Assembly: GCF_019923725.1 (NCBI RefSeq)
Contig: NZ_JAHXRI010000007.1
Location: 248,001-312,000 of the forward strand
Length of the DNA stretch: 64,000 nucleotides
Origin: Zwartia hollandica
GTDB taxonomy: Bacteria > Pseudomonadota > Gammaproteobacteria > Burkholderiales > Burkholderiaceae_B
Direction of reading: 5' to 3'
This document shows, one piece after another, positions 7,492 through 16,821 of the stretch. Position numbers and translations under genes: made by a program. The notes beneath the pieces are model-generated. The model was not told where the DNA came from. It was given only the letters and a program-made list of their open reading frames with translations, and did not search any database. How positions within the stretch are numbered: the stretch's first letter is position 1; the number at the start of each line of letters is the position of its first letter.

Positions 7492-8952
7492 CTAGAGGTA
7501 AGGCGAGGCAAGCCAAACAATCTTGTCTCGCAAACGCAATAGAAACGGACGTCGCATCAAGGAGCGGATGGTGATCCGCTCGGCACTCGAAATGGTGGCG
7601 TCAATACGCGCATCTAACTGCTGTGCCAACGCGCGATCATAAACCTCAAGATCCAATTCAAAATTCAAGCGCAAACTGCGTGGATCAAGATTGGAAGAGC
7701 CGACATACGACCAGCCCCCATCGACCGTGAACAGCTTGGAGTGATCGAACGTCCCCGACGATCGCCAAACGCGACAACCAGTCAAAATCAATTGATCGAT
7801 CTGCGCCATCATGGCGGCATTCACGAGCTTGAGGTTATTTGCACCGGGGATCACGATGTCGACTAACACCCCGCGCCGCGCCGCTGTCGCTAACGCTGCA
7901 ACCAAGGAAACATCAGGCAAAAAATAAGGACTTTGAATTCGAACATGTCGCTGTGCCACAGATAGCGCGCCGAGCAACATGTCGTGTGTACTCTCAAGCG
8001 TTGAATCCGGACCAGAGGGCACGCAACGCAAGGGCACGCCGTGCTCCTCAATAAAATCTGCAGGACTCGTCGAAAACCACTCTGGGCCCGATAGCTTTTC
8101 TTGAGTCGTAAACTGCCAATCGTGAGCGAAGTTAATCATCAGTTGATACACGACGGGACCAGCTACTTGAAAGTGCGTATCGCGGGTAACGTTTTCCTTT
8201 GCGATAGCCGTCACAAAGCCCGCCCGAATATTCATGCCACCGGTAAACCCATGCGTGCCATCGATCACCAACAACTTACGGTGGCTGCGCAGGTTGGCAT
8301 ACACCAGTCGCACGCCGATCACAGGGCGCATGAAACGCGCAGTCTGTACGCCACCTTTTTCAAGCATATGCACGATCGGCGGGCGAGAGTATTTTGCTCC
8401 CACGGCGTCGATCAACACACGCACGGCAACACCCCTCGCCTGGGCATCAATGAGCGCCTGGGCAAGCTCTACACCCACCTCATCGTGATCGAAAATATAA
8501 CTTTGTAAGGCAATCGAGCGCTGGGCGCCCTTAATCGCCTCCAGCATGGCTGGATACGTCTCATCGCCACCATCGAGCAGGCGTATTGAATTGGATCCGA
8601 GCAACTTAAAGTCACTGACACGATCGCCTAAGGTTTTGAGTGCAGAGAACTGCGCGCCAGAAACAGAGGCGACATCGTCAACGAGCAGCCGGTGAATAAC
8701 TTCTTGCGGTATGGTCGTGTGGGCTCGCTGTTGCGAAACGCGCTGCTTTCGAATTCGGTTAATTCCAGCAACTAAGTAAAACGCTGCGCCAAGCAGCGGG
8801 GAAAAAAGCACGACCGCGACCCAGCCAATGGCGGCTCGTACATCATGCTTCGTCATCGCGGCATGGATTGCAGCCGCAGCGCTCGCCACGCCGGAAATGA
8901 CAAATAGGATGTGAGGCCAATATTCCGTAAAAACATGCTGGACGCTATGCAT
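7492..8952 (-). CDS. cls: Cardiolipin synthase (phospholipase D family)
   Basis: About 486 residues from the ATG at 8952, preceded by GGGG 6 nt upstream; ATGs at 8964 and 8997 are alternatives. Two N-terminal membrane helices (HILFVISGVASAAAA and AIGWVAVVLFSPLLGAAFY) precede two PLD domains with the HKD motifs HRKLLVIDGTHGFTGG and HSKLFTVDGGWSYVGSSNLD. It makes cardiolipin from phosphatidylglycerol at the inner membrane. Stands alone, convergent with the solute-binding protein gene and divergent from tRNA-His. Confidence 0.92.
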   Translation of the reverse strand: MHSVQHVFTEYWPHILFVISGVASAAAAIHAAMTKHDVRAAIGWVAVVLFSPLLGAAFYLVAGINRIRKQRVSQQRAHTTIPQEVIHRLLVDDVASVSGAQFSALKTLGDRVSDFKLLGSNSIRLLDGGDETYPAMLEAIKGAQRSIALQSYIFDHDEVGVELAQALIDAQARGVAVRVLIDAVGAKYSRPPIVHMLEKGGVQTARFMRPVIGVRLVYANLRSHRKLLVIDGTHGFTGGMNIRAGFVTAIAKENVTRDTHFQVAGPVVYQLMINFAHDWQFTTQEKLSGPEWFSTSPADFIEEHGVPLRCVPSGPDSTLESTHDMLLGALSVAQRHVRIQSPYFLPDVSLVAALATAARRGVLVDIVIPGANNLKLVNAAMMAQIDQLILTGCRVWRSSGTFDHSKLFTVDGGWSYVGSSNLDPRSLRLNFELDLEVYDRALAQQLDARIDATISSAERITIRSLMRRPFLLRLRDKIVWLASPYL

Positions 8953-9033
8953 GACAGACCCCATTACCCGGCAAACCAACGCAACCAGTGACCACAATAA
9001 GCTGCTTCAAACATGCTAGAATTCTGCTCCTGT

Positions 9034-9110
9034 GGTGGGCGTAGCTCAGTTGGTAGAGTCCCAGATTGTGATTCTGGTTGTCGCGGGTTCGAGCCCCGTC
9101 GCTCACCCCA
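9034..9110 (+). tRNA. tRNA-His (anticodon GTG)
   Basis: Cloverleaf with the encoded extra G(-1) at 9034, typical of tRNA-His. The acceptor GTGGGCG pairs with CGCTCAC, the anticodon loop is TTGTGAT, the T arm is GCGGG-TTCGAGC-CCCGT, and CCA is encoded. TAGAAT at 9017-9022, 11 bp upstream, is a likely -10 element. Confidence 0.95.
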
Positions 9111-9120
9111 GTTTTAGCGC

Positions 9121-9148
9121 ATTGCCTGCGCCAGCCATGGCAGGCAAT
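9121..9148. other. Hairpin between tRNA-His and the RraA-family gene
   Basis: A 9-bp perfect inverted repeat (ATTGCCTGC / GCAGGCAAT) with a 10-nt loop lies between convergent transcripts. No T-run follows on either strand, so termination is possible but not shown. Confidence 0.35.
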
Positions 9149-9177
9149 CGCCAACGGAAGCCTCCGCTGGGCCAATT

Positions 9178-9897
9178 TTAGCGCCCCACCTTTTTACGCC
9201 AAGCTTCAAAATCAACAGTTGTCTGCGGATCCGTATTCGGATACAGGCCCATTGTCGTCCGGCCTTTCTTGACCTCTTCTGTTACGAAGTCCTCAAACAC
9301 CGTCATCTCAAACGCTTCGTTTGCTAACTCCTCAGCAAGGTGGGCCGGTACGACCAAGACTCCATCTGCATCTCCAACAATGATGTCACCAGGAAACACA
9401 GGCGCATCGCCGCAGCCAATCGGTACGTTGATGTCGATTGCATGATGATGCGTCAGATTCGTTGGCGCCGAGGGCCGTTGATGATATGCACAGATTCCTA
9501 ACTCAGCGATCTCAGCAGAATCACGAAACCCGCCGTCGGTCACAACCCCAGCCACACCACGCGCCATCAGGCGACCAACCAAGATACCACCTGCCGAAGC
9601 AGCACGCGCATCCTTGCGGCTGTCAATCACAAGCACCGCGCCTGCAGGGCATTCATCCACCGCTTTACGCTGGGGGTGCGAACGATCTTTGAAAACCTCG
9701 ATCCCATTAAGATCTTCGCGCGCAGGGATGTAGCGTAGCGTGTAGGCCTCGCCCACCATATTTTTGGTCGACTTCGACAAGCGCTGAACGTTCTGCATAA
9801 ACTGTGAGCGCAAGCCACGCTTGAACAAACAAGTTCCAAGGGTTGCCGTACTTACTTTGAGCAGTTTTTCGCGGGTCGCCGCGGAAAGTTTGGTCAT
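9178..9897 (-). CDS. RraA-family aldolase/decarboxylase-like protein
   Basis: 239 residues. The RraA fold is marked by GGILVGRLMARGVAGVVTDGGFRD, with the Arg-Asp pair used for metal and oxaloacetate-type substrate binding, and by GDIIVGDADGVLVVP. Family members include 4-hydroxy-4-methyl-2-oxoglutarate/oxaloacetate aldolases and the RNase E inhibitor RraA. The gene follows an IlvD/Edd sugar-acid dehydratase by 15 bp, so I infer an aldolase acting on the 2-keto-3-deoxy acid the dehydratase makes, not an RNase E regulator. The length exceeds that of true RraA (about 160), because of extra residues at both ends. Confidence 0.82.
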   Translation of the reverse strand: MTKLSAATREKLLKVSTATLGTCLFKRGLRSQFMQNVQRLSKSTKNMVGEAYTLRYIPAREDLNGIEVFKDRSHPQRKAVDECPAGAVLVIDSRKDARAASAGGILVGRLMARGVAGVVTDGGFRDSAEIAELGICAYHQRPSAPTNLTHHHAIDINVPIGCGDAPVFPGDIIVGDADGVLVVPAHLAEELANEAFEMTVFEDFVTEEVKKGRTTMGLYPNTDPQTTVDFEAWRKKVGR

Positions 9898-9912
9898 CTT
9901 CTCGCCTATTGA

Positions 9913-11667
9913 TCAGTAAATATCAGGTTCAGATACTGGCGCACCAAAATCGGTGCGCAAGAAATCAAAATCACAGCCTTCATGTGCTTGTTGGATATGC
10001 TTTGAGAACATCCAACCATAGCCTCGCTCATAGCGCGGTGCGGGTGCTTTCCACGCCGCCTGACGACGCGCAAACTCCTCGTCTGAAATTTCAAGGTTGA
10101 TTGTTCGTGCTGGGACATTGACGGAAATCATATCCCCATTCTTGACCAGCGCGAGTGGCCCTCCCACATACGACTCAGGCGAAATGTGCAACACGCAAGC
10201 GCCGTAACTCGTACCGCTCATACGCGAATCCGAAAGACGCAACATGTCCCGCACGCCTTGTTTCAGGAGCTTCTTGGGCATAGGCAACATCCCCCACTCT
10301 GGCATGCCCGGACCTCCTTGTGGTCCCGCATTACGCAAGATCAATACATGATCCGCAGTCACATCCAAATCGTCATCATCAATGACCGCTTTCATCGAAG
10401 CGTAATCATCGAATACTAAAGCGGGACCCGTATGCTGGTGCAGGTGTTCGGGACAAGCACTCGGCTTGATCACGCAGCCATCCGGAGCAAGATTGCCTTT
10501 CAGAACGGCCAAAGCCCCTTCCGCATAAATAGGATTATCTAAAGGACGGATGACGTCATCGTTATAGACAGCAGCGCCTTCAATATTTTCCCCGAGCGTC
10601 TTCCCGCTTACGGTGAGGGTGTCAAGATGCAAATGCTGTTTGATACGGTTCATCAAGGCTGGCAAGCCTCCCGCATAGAAAAAATCTTCCATGAGGTACT
10701 GATCGCCACTTGGACGCACATTGGCGATCACAGGCACGAAGCGACTAAAGCGGTCAAAATCTGCCAAATCAATATCACAGCCTGCTCGCTTGGCCTGCGC
10801 AATCACATGGATGATTGCGTTAGTTGAGCACCCCATCGCCATCGCTACAGCGATCGCATTTTCAAAGGCGGCGTGCGTCTGGATTTTCGATGGGGTGAGG
10901 TCCTCCCAGATCATGTCCACGATGCGTCGACCGGACTCTGCGCTCATTCGCACATGATTAGAGTCAGGTGCAGGAATGGAGGACGCACCAGGTAGCGTCA
11001 TCCCCAGCGCCTCCGCTATTGCGGTCATCGTACTCGCCGTCCCCATCGTCATGCACGTACCATGACTGCGCGCGATCCCGCCTTCGATTTCAATCCACTC
11101 TTTCTGGTTGATTAAGCCAGCGCGACGGTCATCCCAGTACTTCCAGGCATCAGACCCCGAACCGAGGATTTTCCCGTGCCAGTTACCCCGCAGCATGGGA
11201 CCTGCAGGCACGTAAATGGCGGGCAACCCCGCGCTCGTCGCCCCCATCAACAGCGCAGGCGTGGTCTTATCGCAGCCACCCATCAACACCACGCCATCAA
11301 TCGGATGACAGCGCAACAATTCTTCTACGTCCATCGCTAACAGGTTGCGATAGAGCATGGTTGTCGGCTTTACATATTGCTCTGCAAGTGACTGGGCTGG
11401 CAATTCAATCGGAAACCCGCCTGCTTGTAAAACGCCACGTTTGACATCCTCAACGCGCTGTTTGAAATGGCTGTGACAAGGATTGATATCCGACCAGGTG
11501 TTCACAATACCAACAACAGGCTTACCCACCCAGTCTTCCGGACCGTAACCCATTTGCATCGCGCGCGAGCGGTGTCCAAATGAACGCAAATCATCAGGAG
11601 CAAACCAGCGCGCACTGCGTAAGCTGTCCGGTGTTTTGACGCGCTTACTATCGTTGGACTGAGTCAT
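9913..11667 (-). CDS. IlvD/Edd-family dehydratase, L-arabonate dehydratase-like
   Basis: 584 residues. The three Fe-S cysteines of sugar-acid dehydratases are visible: Cys64 (NPCHSH), Cys132 (GCDKTTP) and Cys205 (SHGTCMTMG). Sequence order and wording (PMLRGNW, TASTMTAIAEALGM, FFYAGGLP, LSDSRMSGTSYG) match pentonate/L-arabonate dehydratases more than valine-pathway IlvD. It should dehydrate an aldonic acid to its 2-keto-3-deoxy acid. The first gene of a two-gene unit with the RraA-family aldolase; no sugar dehydrogenase, lactonase or transporter for such a route is adjacent, so the substrate is open. Confidence 0.87.
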   Translation of the reverse strand: MTQSNDSKRVKTPDSLRSARWFAPDDLRSFGHRSRAMQMGYGPEDWVGKPVVGIVNTWSDINPCHSHFKQRVEDVKRGVLQAGGFPIELPAQSLAEQYVKPTTMLYRNLLAMDVEELLRCHPIDGVVLMGGCDKTTPALLMGATSAGLPAIYVPAGPMLRGNWHGKILGSGSDAWKYWDDRRAGLINQKEWIEIEGGIARSHGTCMTMGTASTMTAIAEALGMTLPGASSIPAPDSNHVRMSAESGRRIVDMIWEDLTPSKIQTHAAFENAIAVAMAMGCSTNAIIHVIAQAKRAGCDIDLADFDRFSRFVPVIANVRPSGDQYLMEDFFYAGGLPALMNRIKQHLHLDTLTVSGKTLGENIEGAAVYNDDVIRPLDNPIYAEGALAVLKGNLAPDGCVIKPSACPEHLHQHTGPALVFDDYASMKAVIDDDDLDVTADHVLILRNAGPQGGPGMPEWGMLPMPKKLLKQGVRDMLRLSDSRMSGTSYGACVLHISPESYVGGPLALVKNGDMISVNVPARTINLEISDEEFARRQAAWKAPAPRYERGYGWMFSKHIQQAHEGCDFDFLRTDFGAPVSEPDIY

Positions 11668-11706
11668 AAACAGTGTTCCTTTCAGTGTTGTGACGATAAC
11701 GAGATC

Positions 11707-13278
11707 CTAGCCCGGCTTAGGGCAGACTTTTTGTTTGAAAGCGGTGTCCGTTCTGATTTTCCAAACACGACCTCCATTGCTTTGGGTAAAGAAAGGCTCA
11801 ATTTCTCTTAAAAAGGGATAAGCCGCTGGGCCCCAGGCATCAGAGCGTACCCAAAACACCTTATCGTTCGTTTCGCACAACCGTGGCACGAACGCAGCTT
11901 CGGTAATCAGCACGATTTTGCCAAGCGCTGGGTCGAAGTTTGCCGCATCCGCTAATTCGTTACGCCAGTTATCGCGCTTGGGTATGGTCGGCCAGTTTTC
12001 AATGACCCAGGCCGGGTTGCGGTTGCCAATATAAAAAGGCAGATCAAAAGAAAAGGCTCGCAAGTACACCAAGGTGTCATCAGGTTTCCACTGCGCAGCT
12101 ATCGCAGCACCGGTGTGGTTCGCACTGTCTTTTTGTGTCACCCGAAACGCCATCAGTCCGATGACACATGCGATCGCTGAGCCCACGACAAAGCCGCGAA
12201 TCAAGGGGATCATAAAAGCGGAACCGCGCGCCCGACGAAGCGCCCATAGTCCCTCGGCCACCAACACCGCCAAGGGGACGAGCGCAGGGAGTGTGTAGCC
12301 GATCAGCTTAGACGCGGGTATTGAAAAAAACACCATGATCACAGCAAACCAGATCACCATGAGAGCAGCTAACGTGGCCCCCGACGATCTCCAAAAGGTC
12401 CGGTTCATTATTCCGATCAAACCAACCGACCAGGGCAGTGTCATTCCAAAAATCACGGGTATGTAAAACCAAACAGGCTGAGGATTATTAAAGCTTTCTC
12501 CCACAAAGCGTTCGACCTGTTGGTGGATGAAGTAGTAATCAAAGAAGCCTGGATACTTTTGTTGCATGAACCAAAACCATGGCACCGCACAGATAAAAAA
12601 CACAACAATTGCCGGGGGCCACAACAGTACTGCCAGACTTCTCCAACGCCCAGTCAAGAGCACCCAGCAAAGTAGAACGGCGCCTGGCAAGGCAACGCCG
12701 ATTAGTCCTTTTGCCAGCATGCCCAAAGCCGCCGTCACCGCCGCGGCGAACATCATCGACTTGTAAGAGACTCCCACTTCTTGGCGCAACACAGCCTCAG
12801 CCCCCGCCAAGACAGTCAGGCTAATCATGCTCGCCACCAGCATGTCGAGGTTTGCGTATTGCGCAGCACCATAAAAATAAGGCATGGTGACGAGCGCGAT
12901 AAAGGTGAGGGTCGCGATGGGGACCCCACGGTACTTGCGCACAAAAAAGTAGGCCGCTGTCGCGCACGACCACGCTGCAAGCACCGAGGGCATTCTTGCC
13001 GCCCATTCATTGCGCCCAAAGACCATGAATGAAAGCTGATCCAGCCAATAAAAAAGTGGGGGTTTATGGAAATACGGCATGCCGTTCATTAACGGCACCC
13101 AAAAACTATCGGCGCGCGCCATATCCCAGGCCACACCAACATAGCGGCCCTCATCAGGAAGGTGTAGGTCCCTGATCCAGGCCAAACCGCAAAGCCACAC
13201 GGCAGCCCCCAACAATAGCCAAGGGACAGCCCGAGGCCCTTGGCAAAATACCCAGACGCGATTGGTTAGTAGTTTCAT
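11707..13278 (-). CDS. ArnT-like integral-membrane glycosyltransferase (GT-83/PMT type)
   Basis: About 523 residues from the ATG at 13278. It is polytopic (about ten to twelve hydrophobic helices) with the first-loop acidic motif LPDEGRYVGVAWDM and HKPPLFYWLDQLSF, both typical of ArnT and protein-mannosyltransferase-like enzymes that use undecaprenyl-phosphate sugars. The C-terminal 120 residues look periplasmic. No arnB, arnC, arnA or lipid-A genes are near, so the sugar and acceptor are not known. It is 39 bp upstream of the dehydratase gene on the same strand and divergent from the acyl-CoA synthetase gene; the 176-bp gap between them should hold both promoters. Confidence 0.85.
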   Translation of the reverse strand: MKLLTNRVWVFCQGPRAVPWLLLGAAVWLCGLAWIRDLHLPDEGRYVGVAWDMARADSFWVPLMNGMPYFHKPPLFYWLDQLSFMVFGRNEWAARMPSVLAAWSCATAAYFFVRKYRGVPIATLTFIALVTMPYFYGAAQYANLDMLVASMISLTVLAGAEAVLRQEVGVSYKSMMFAAAVTAALGMLAKGLIGVALPGAVLLCWVLLTGRWRSLAVLLWPPAIVVFFICAVPWFWFMQQKYPGFFDYYFIHQQVERFVGESFNNPQPVWFYIPVIFGMTLPWSVGLIGIMNRTFWRSSGATLAALMVIWFAVIMVFFSIPASKLIGYTLPALVPLAVLVAEGLWALRRARGSAFMIPLIRGFVVGSAIACVIGLMAFRVTQKDSANHTGAAIAAQWKPDDTLVYLRAFSFDLPFYIGNRNPAWVIENWPTIPKRDNWRNELADAANFDPALGKIVLITEAAFVPRLCETNDKVFWVRSDAWGPAAYPFLREIEPFFTQSNGGRVWKIRTDTAFKQKVCPKPG

Positions 13279-13454
13279 TGGCACTTCGTAAGTGGCAGTC
13301 CACCGATTGTAGGTCAGACCGCTACACGCTGTCCGAGCGGCGAGCGCTGTGTGTGGAAAATCTTGACGATCAGACAAAAGCTCGTTTTGGAGTATCGTAC
13401 CGTAAGCATCTTATTTTTCATTGTCCGTTCGTTTTTGATACTCGTTTCAACAAA

Positions 13455-15539
13455 ATGAAAACCGCAGCAACGCCCATCGATTTCAAGCAGGCCCTCTTCT
13501 CTCCACGCGCAGTCGCCCTCGTCGGGGCCTCTGGGAATCTGCAAAAGAACACGGCACGACCGATGCGCTTCATGCGTAAGCATGGTTTTGCGGGGCAGAT
13601 CTACCCGATTAATCGCACCCAGTCTGAAATCATGGGCGAAAAGGCCTACGCCGACCTCGCCGAACTTCCTGGGCCAATCGACCACGCCTTTATCATGGTG
13701 GCAAGCGATTTGGTCTACCCCATGATTGAAGGCTGTGCCAAAGCCGGTGCCAAAGTGATCACCATCTACTCTGACGGTTTTGGTGAAACCGGGCCAGCGG
13801 GTATGGCCGAGCAAAACAAGCTGATTTCTCGAGCAAAAGAGCTCGGGGTGCGCATTATCGGGCCCAATAGCATTGGCTTGGCTAACTTACAAAGCGGTCT
13901 GATTCTCTCCGTCAACGCAGCCTTCGAGGCTGAAACCCTCATTCGAGGTGGACTCAGTCTCGTGTCGCAAAGTGGCTCGATGATGGGTTCGTTGATTGCC
14001 CGCGCAGCAGCGCGTGGCTTTGGTTTTGCGAAATCAGTTTCAGTCGGCAATGAAAGCGATGTCACAGTGGGCGAGATCATTGACGCACTGGTTGACGATG
14101 CGGATACAAAAGTCATTTTGCTGTTTTTGGAAACCCTGCGCGACTCACCGACGCTCGCCGCAGCGCTGGAGCGCGCTCGCGCAAACCACAAACCAGTGAT
14201 TGCCTACAAGATCGGGCGCTCGGAGCAAGGTGACGCGCTCGCGCAATCTCACACTGGCGCATTAGCGGGTAACGACGTTGCGGTAGACGCTTTTTTACGG
14301 GCCCATGGTGTGATGCGGGTGCGTCATCTCGAAACCTTGTTCGAGCTCGCCCCGCTAGCAGAACGATATCGTGGCAAGACCCATCCCCATCCGACGCCTG
14401 CACGCGTCGCAGTCATCACCACAACAGGAGGTGGCGCCGCTACCGTTGTAGATAACCTGGGATTAAATGGCATGGTCGCCGTGCCACCCCCACCAGCCTT
14501 TATCGAACACATGGCTACTCGCGGCATGAACATTCGTGAAACCGCCATCATCGATCTAACCTTGGCTGCGACCAGCGCCCAATACAAAGATCTGCTTGAA
14601 CAGTTGTTACAAACCGACTGGTGTGACGCAGTCCTCAGTGTCGTGGGGTCCTCCGCACAATTCCACCCAGAGCTGGCCGTCAAGCCGTTGATTCAAGCCG
14701 AAAAACCAACCACTAAAGCACTGGCGGTGTTTCTTGCGCCAGAGGCGAACGCTTCGCTTGCCCTACTGCAACAGGCAGGGATAGCTGCCTTCCGCACTCC
14801 GGAGTCCTGTGCCGATGCGCTGTCGGTATTCTTTGAGGCACAAACGGAAGCGCCGCCAAACCTTCCTGTCACACCATGGCCTGCAGCGCTGCCGCGGACC
14901 GGACTACTCACTGAATACGAGTCAGGGCAACTCTTTTCCACACTTGGACTGACTACCGCACAAGCGCAACGCGTACCACTAAACGATTTAAGTCATACGG
15001 TACCCTACCCCGTTGTCGTCAAAATTTCCTCTCGAGATATCCCGCACAAGACCGAGGTCGGCGGCGTCAAAGTCGGTGTACATAATCAGGAAGAGTTGTT
15101 AGCAAGTGCAGCGGCTATTGAAAAGAATGCAGCGCATCACGCGCCTGCAGCTAAAGTCGATGGCCTATTAGTCCAAGCGATGGAAGCCAAGCTCCTGGAA
15201 TTGATTCTCGGCTATCGCAACGATCCGTTGGTCGGACCAACGGTTTTACTAGGCGCTGGCGGCATCGCGGCAGAAATCTCTCCTGACTTCTCCCTGCGTA
15301 TTGCCCCCGTCTCCATCGAACAGGCACGCGAGATGATTAAAGAGGTACGCATCACCCAGTTGGTGCGCGGCTTCCGCGGCCTACCCCAGGCAGATTGCGA
15401 AATTTTGGCGAAAACCATCGCGGATTTTTCTCGTCTGGCCTGTGTGCGTGAAGTCAATGTGCTTGAGGCTGAAATCAACCCACTTTTTGTTCAAGCAGAA
15501 AAAGTCATCGCCGTAGATGGCTTGGTGAGACTGGCATGA
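13455..15539 (+). CDS. ADP-forming acyl-CoA synthetase (acetate-CoA ligase family)
   Basis: 694 residues from the ATG at 13455. Order: CoA-binding Rossmann domain (residues about 10-135, FSPRAVALVGAS), succinyl-CoA-ligase-like domains with the phospho-His loop SHTGALAG (His266), then an ATP-grasp domain (about 475-690, PYPVVVKISSRDIPHKTEVGG). The alpha-beta fused layout matches ACD/Pat-type synthetases that make acyl-CoA from acid, ATP and CoA. No acetyltransferase domain is attached. It overlaps the MFS gene by 4 bp (ATGA), and an amidase follows, so I infer activation of an imported or amide-derived acid. Confidence 0.85.
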   Translation: MKTAATPIDFKQALFSPRAVALVGASGNLQKNTARPMRFMRKHGFAGQIYPINRTQSEIMGEKAYADLAELPGPIDHAFIMVASDLVYPMIEGCAKAGAKVITIYSDGFGETGPAGMAEQNKLISRAKELGVRIIGPNSIGLANLQSGLILSVNAAFEAETLIRGGLSLVSQSGSMMGSLIARAAARGFGFAKSVSVGNESDVTVGEIIDALVDDADTKVILLFLETLRDSPTLAAALERARANHKPVIAYKIGRSEQGDALAQSHTGALAGNDVAVDAFLRAHGVMRVRHLETLFELAPLAERYRGKTHPHPTPARVAVITTTGGGAATVVDNLGLNGMVAVPPPPAFIEHMATRGMNIRETAIIDLTLAATSAQYKDLLEQLLQTDWCDAVLSVVGSSAQFHPELAVKPLIQAEKPTTKALAVFLAPEANASLALLQQAGIAAFRTPESCADALSVFFEAQTEAPPNLPVTPWPAALPRTGLLTEYESGQLFSTLGLTTAQAQRVPLNDLSHTVPYPVVVKISSRDIPHKTEVGGVKVGVHNQEELLASAAAIEKNAAHHAPAAKVDGLLVQAMEAKLLELILGYRNDPLVGPTVLLGAGGIAAEISPDFSLRIAPVSIEQAREMIKEVRITQLVRGFRGLPQADCEILAKTIADFSRLACVREVNVLEAEINPLFVQAEKVIAVDGLVRLA

Positions 15540-16792
15540 CAAGCTCTGGCGATACAGTGCCCCAGCACTCGAGTTCGCCCAACAAAGGTGCACTTGGCTT
15601 GGCGCGATTCCTCGGCATCGCTCAAATCTGCTCCTACGGAACCATCTATTATGCGTTCCCGTTAATCGTCCTGGCCATGCAACAAGAGTTGGGCTGGTCA
15701 AAGGCTGATGTCTACGGCGCACTCACGGTCGGTCTGTTACTCGCCGCGGGTCTAGCCTACCCGGTTGGTGTGGCGATCGATCGAGGGTTTGGTCGACACG
15801 TGCTTTGCTTTTGCTCCGTCATTGCAGCTCTGCTCTTTGTTGCCTGGTCTTATGTCTCAAATCTTTTTGTCTTCTATGTGATCGCCGCGGCGATGGGCTC
15901 GCTTCAAGCAGCAATCTTGTATGAGTCCGCGTTCGCCGTGCTAGCAAGACGCGTGGGGCCGCAGCATTCACGTGCAGGCATTACGACCATTACGCTCTGG
16001 GCCGGGTTTGCCAGCACCGTCTTCATCCCCTTAGAACAGTTCTTGATGGACGGCTGGGGTTGGCGCGCCTCCTTGTGGGTCCTGGCGGGCGTGAATCTCG
16101 TCTGCGCAGCGGGCTACTGGCATTGGGTCAAACCAGAATTGGACGCCGTGCATGCCTCGCACTCCGTTACAAAAGCGGAAAACATTGCACGAGACAAATC
16201 CATCGTACACGCAGCCTTACGCAATACGGTCTTTTGGTTGCTCTTGATCGCACTAACGGTCTACTCCATGGTCTTTTCGATTTTTACGTACCATATGTAC
16301 CCGATGCTGCTTGATAAGCAGATTCCCACTGGCGAAGTGGTTTTTGCCCTTTCGATTATTGGTCCAGCACAAGTGCTCGGCAGAATCATCATCAGTCGTT
16401 TCGCTGCCCGCGTGTCTATGCGCACGTTGGGCTCTATTATGTTGAGCCTTTTCCCCTTCATCTTTGCAGCCTTCATCCCTGACTCTCCAGGCTTCATGCT
16501 GGTCGCAATAGTCTTCGCTGCATATGGGCTCGCAAACGGTGTGTTCACTATCGTGCGAGCACAAGTTGTTCCGGAAATGTTAAGCAAACACGCCTATGGC
16601 GCGCTCAATGGGCTTATTACGATTCCCACGATCGTCGCCCGTGCGGTCGGCCCTGTTATTGCCGCTTGGCTTTGGGCGGTCGATCAATCCTACGATATCG
16701 TCCTCATCGCTCAAGTGGGTGCTGCGGTTCTGCTAGCGATGCTATTTTGGGCCGCGAACATCCGATCCCGCTCGCATCCACCCTCGCTTTAA
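15536..16792 (+). CDS. MFS transporter
   Basis: 418 residues with about twelve membrane helices, and GVAIDRGFGRH as the loop 2-3 signature of the major facilitator superfamily. Translationally coupled to the acyl-CoA synthetase (ATGA overlap). I infer uptake of the acid or amide handled by its neighbours; the substrate cannot be read from the sequence. Confidence 0.85.
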   Translation: MTSSGDTVPQHSSSPNKGALGLARFLGIAQICSYGTIYYAFPLIVLAMQQELGWSKADVYGALTVGLLLAAGLAYPVGVAIDRGFGRHVLCFCSVIAALLFVAWSYVSNLFVFYVIAAAMGSLQAAILYESAFAVLARRVGPQHSRAGITTITLWAGFASTVFIPLEQFLMDGWGWRASLWVLAGVNLVCAAGYWHWVKPELDAVHASHSVTKAENIARDKSIVHAALRNTVFWLLLIALTVYSMVFSIFTYHMYPMLLDKQIPTGEVVFALSIIGPAQVLGRIIISRFAARVSMRTLGSIMLSLFPFIFAAFIPDSPGFMLVAIVFAAYGLANGVFTIVRAQVVPEMLSKHAYGALNGLITIPTIVARAVGPVIAAWLWAVDQSYDIVLIAQVGAAVLLAMLFWAANIRSRSHPPSL

Positions 16793-16821
16793 ACAACCCC
16801 CTCGACTGCAGGAATGACTAG

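Noticed and set aside
8945-9175. Minus-strand frame across tRNA-His
   Set aside because: Also a translated tRNA (SDGARTRDNQNHNL); not a gene.
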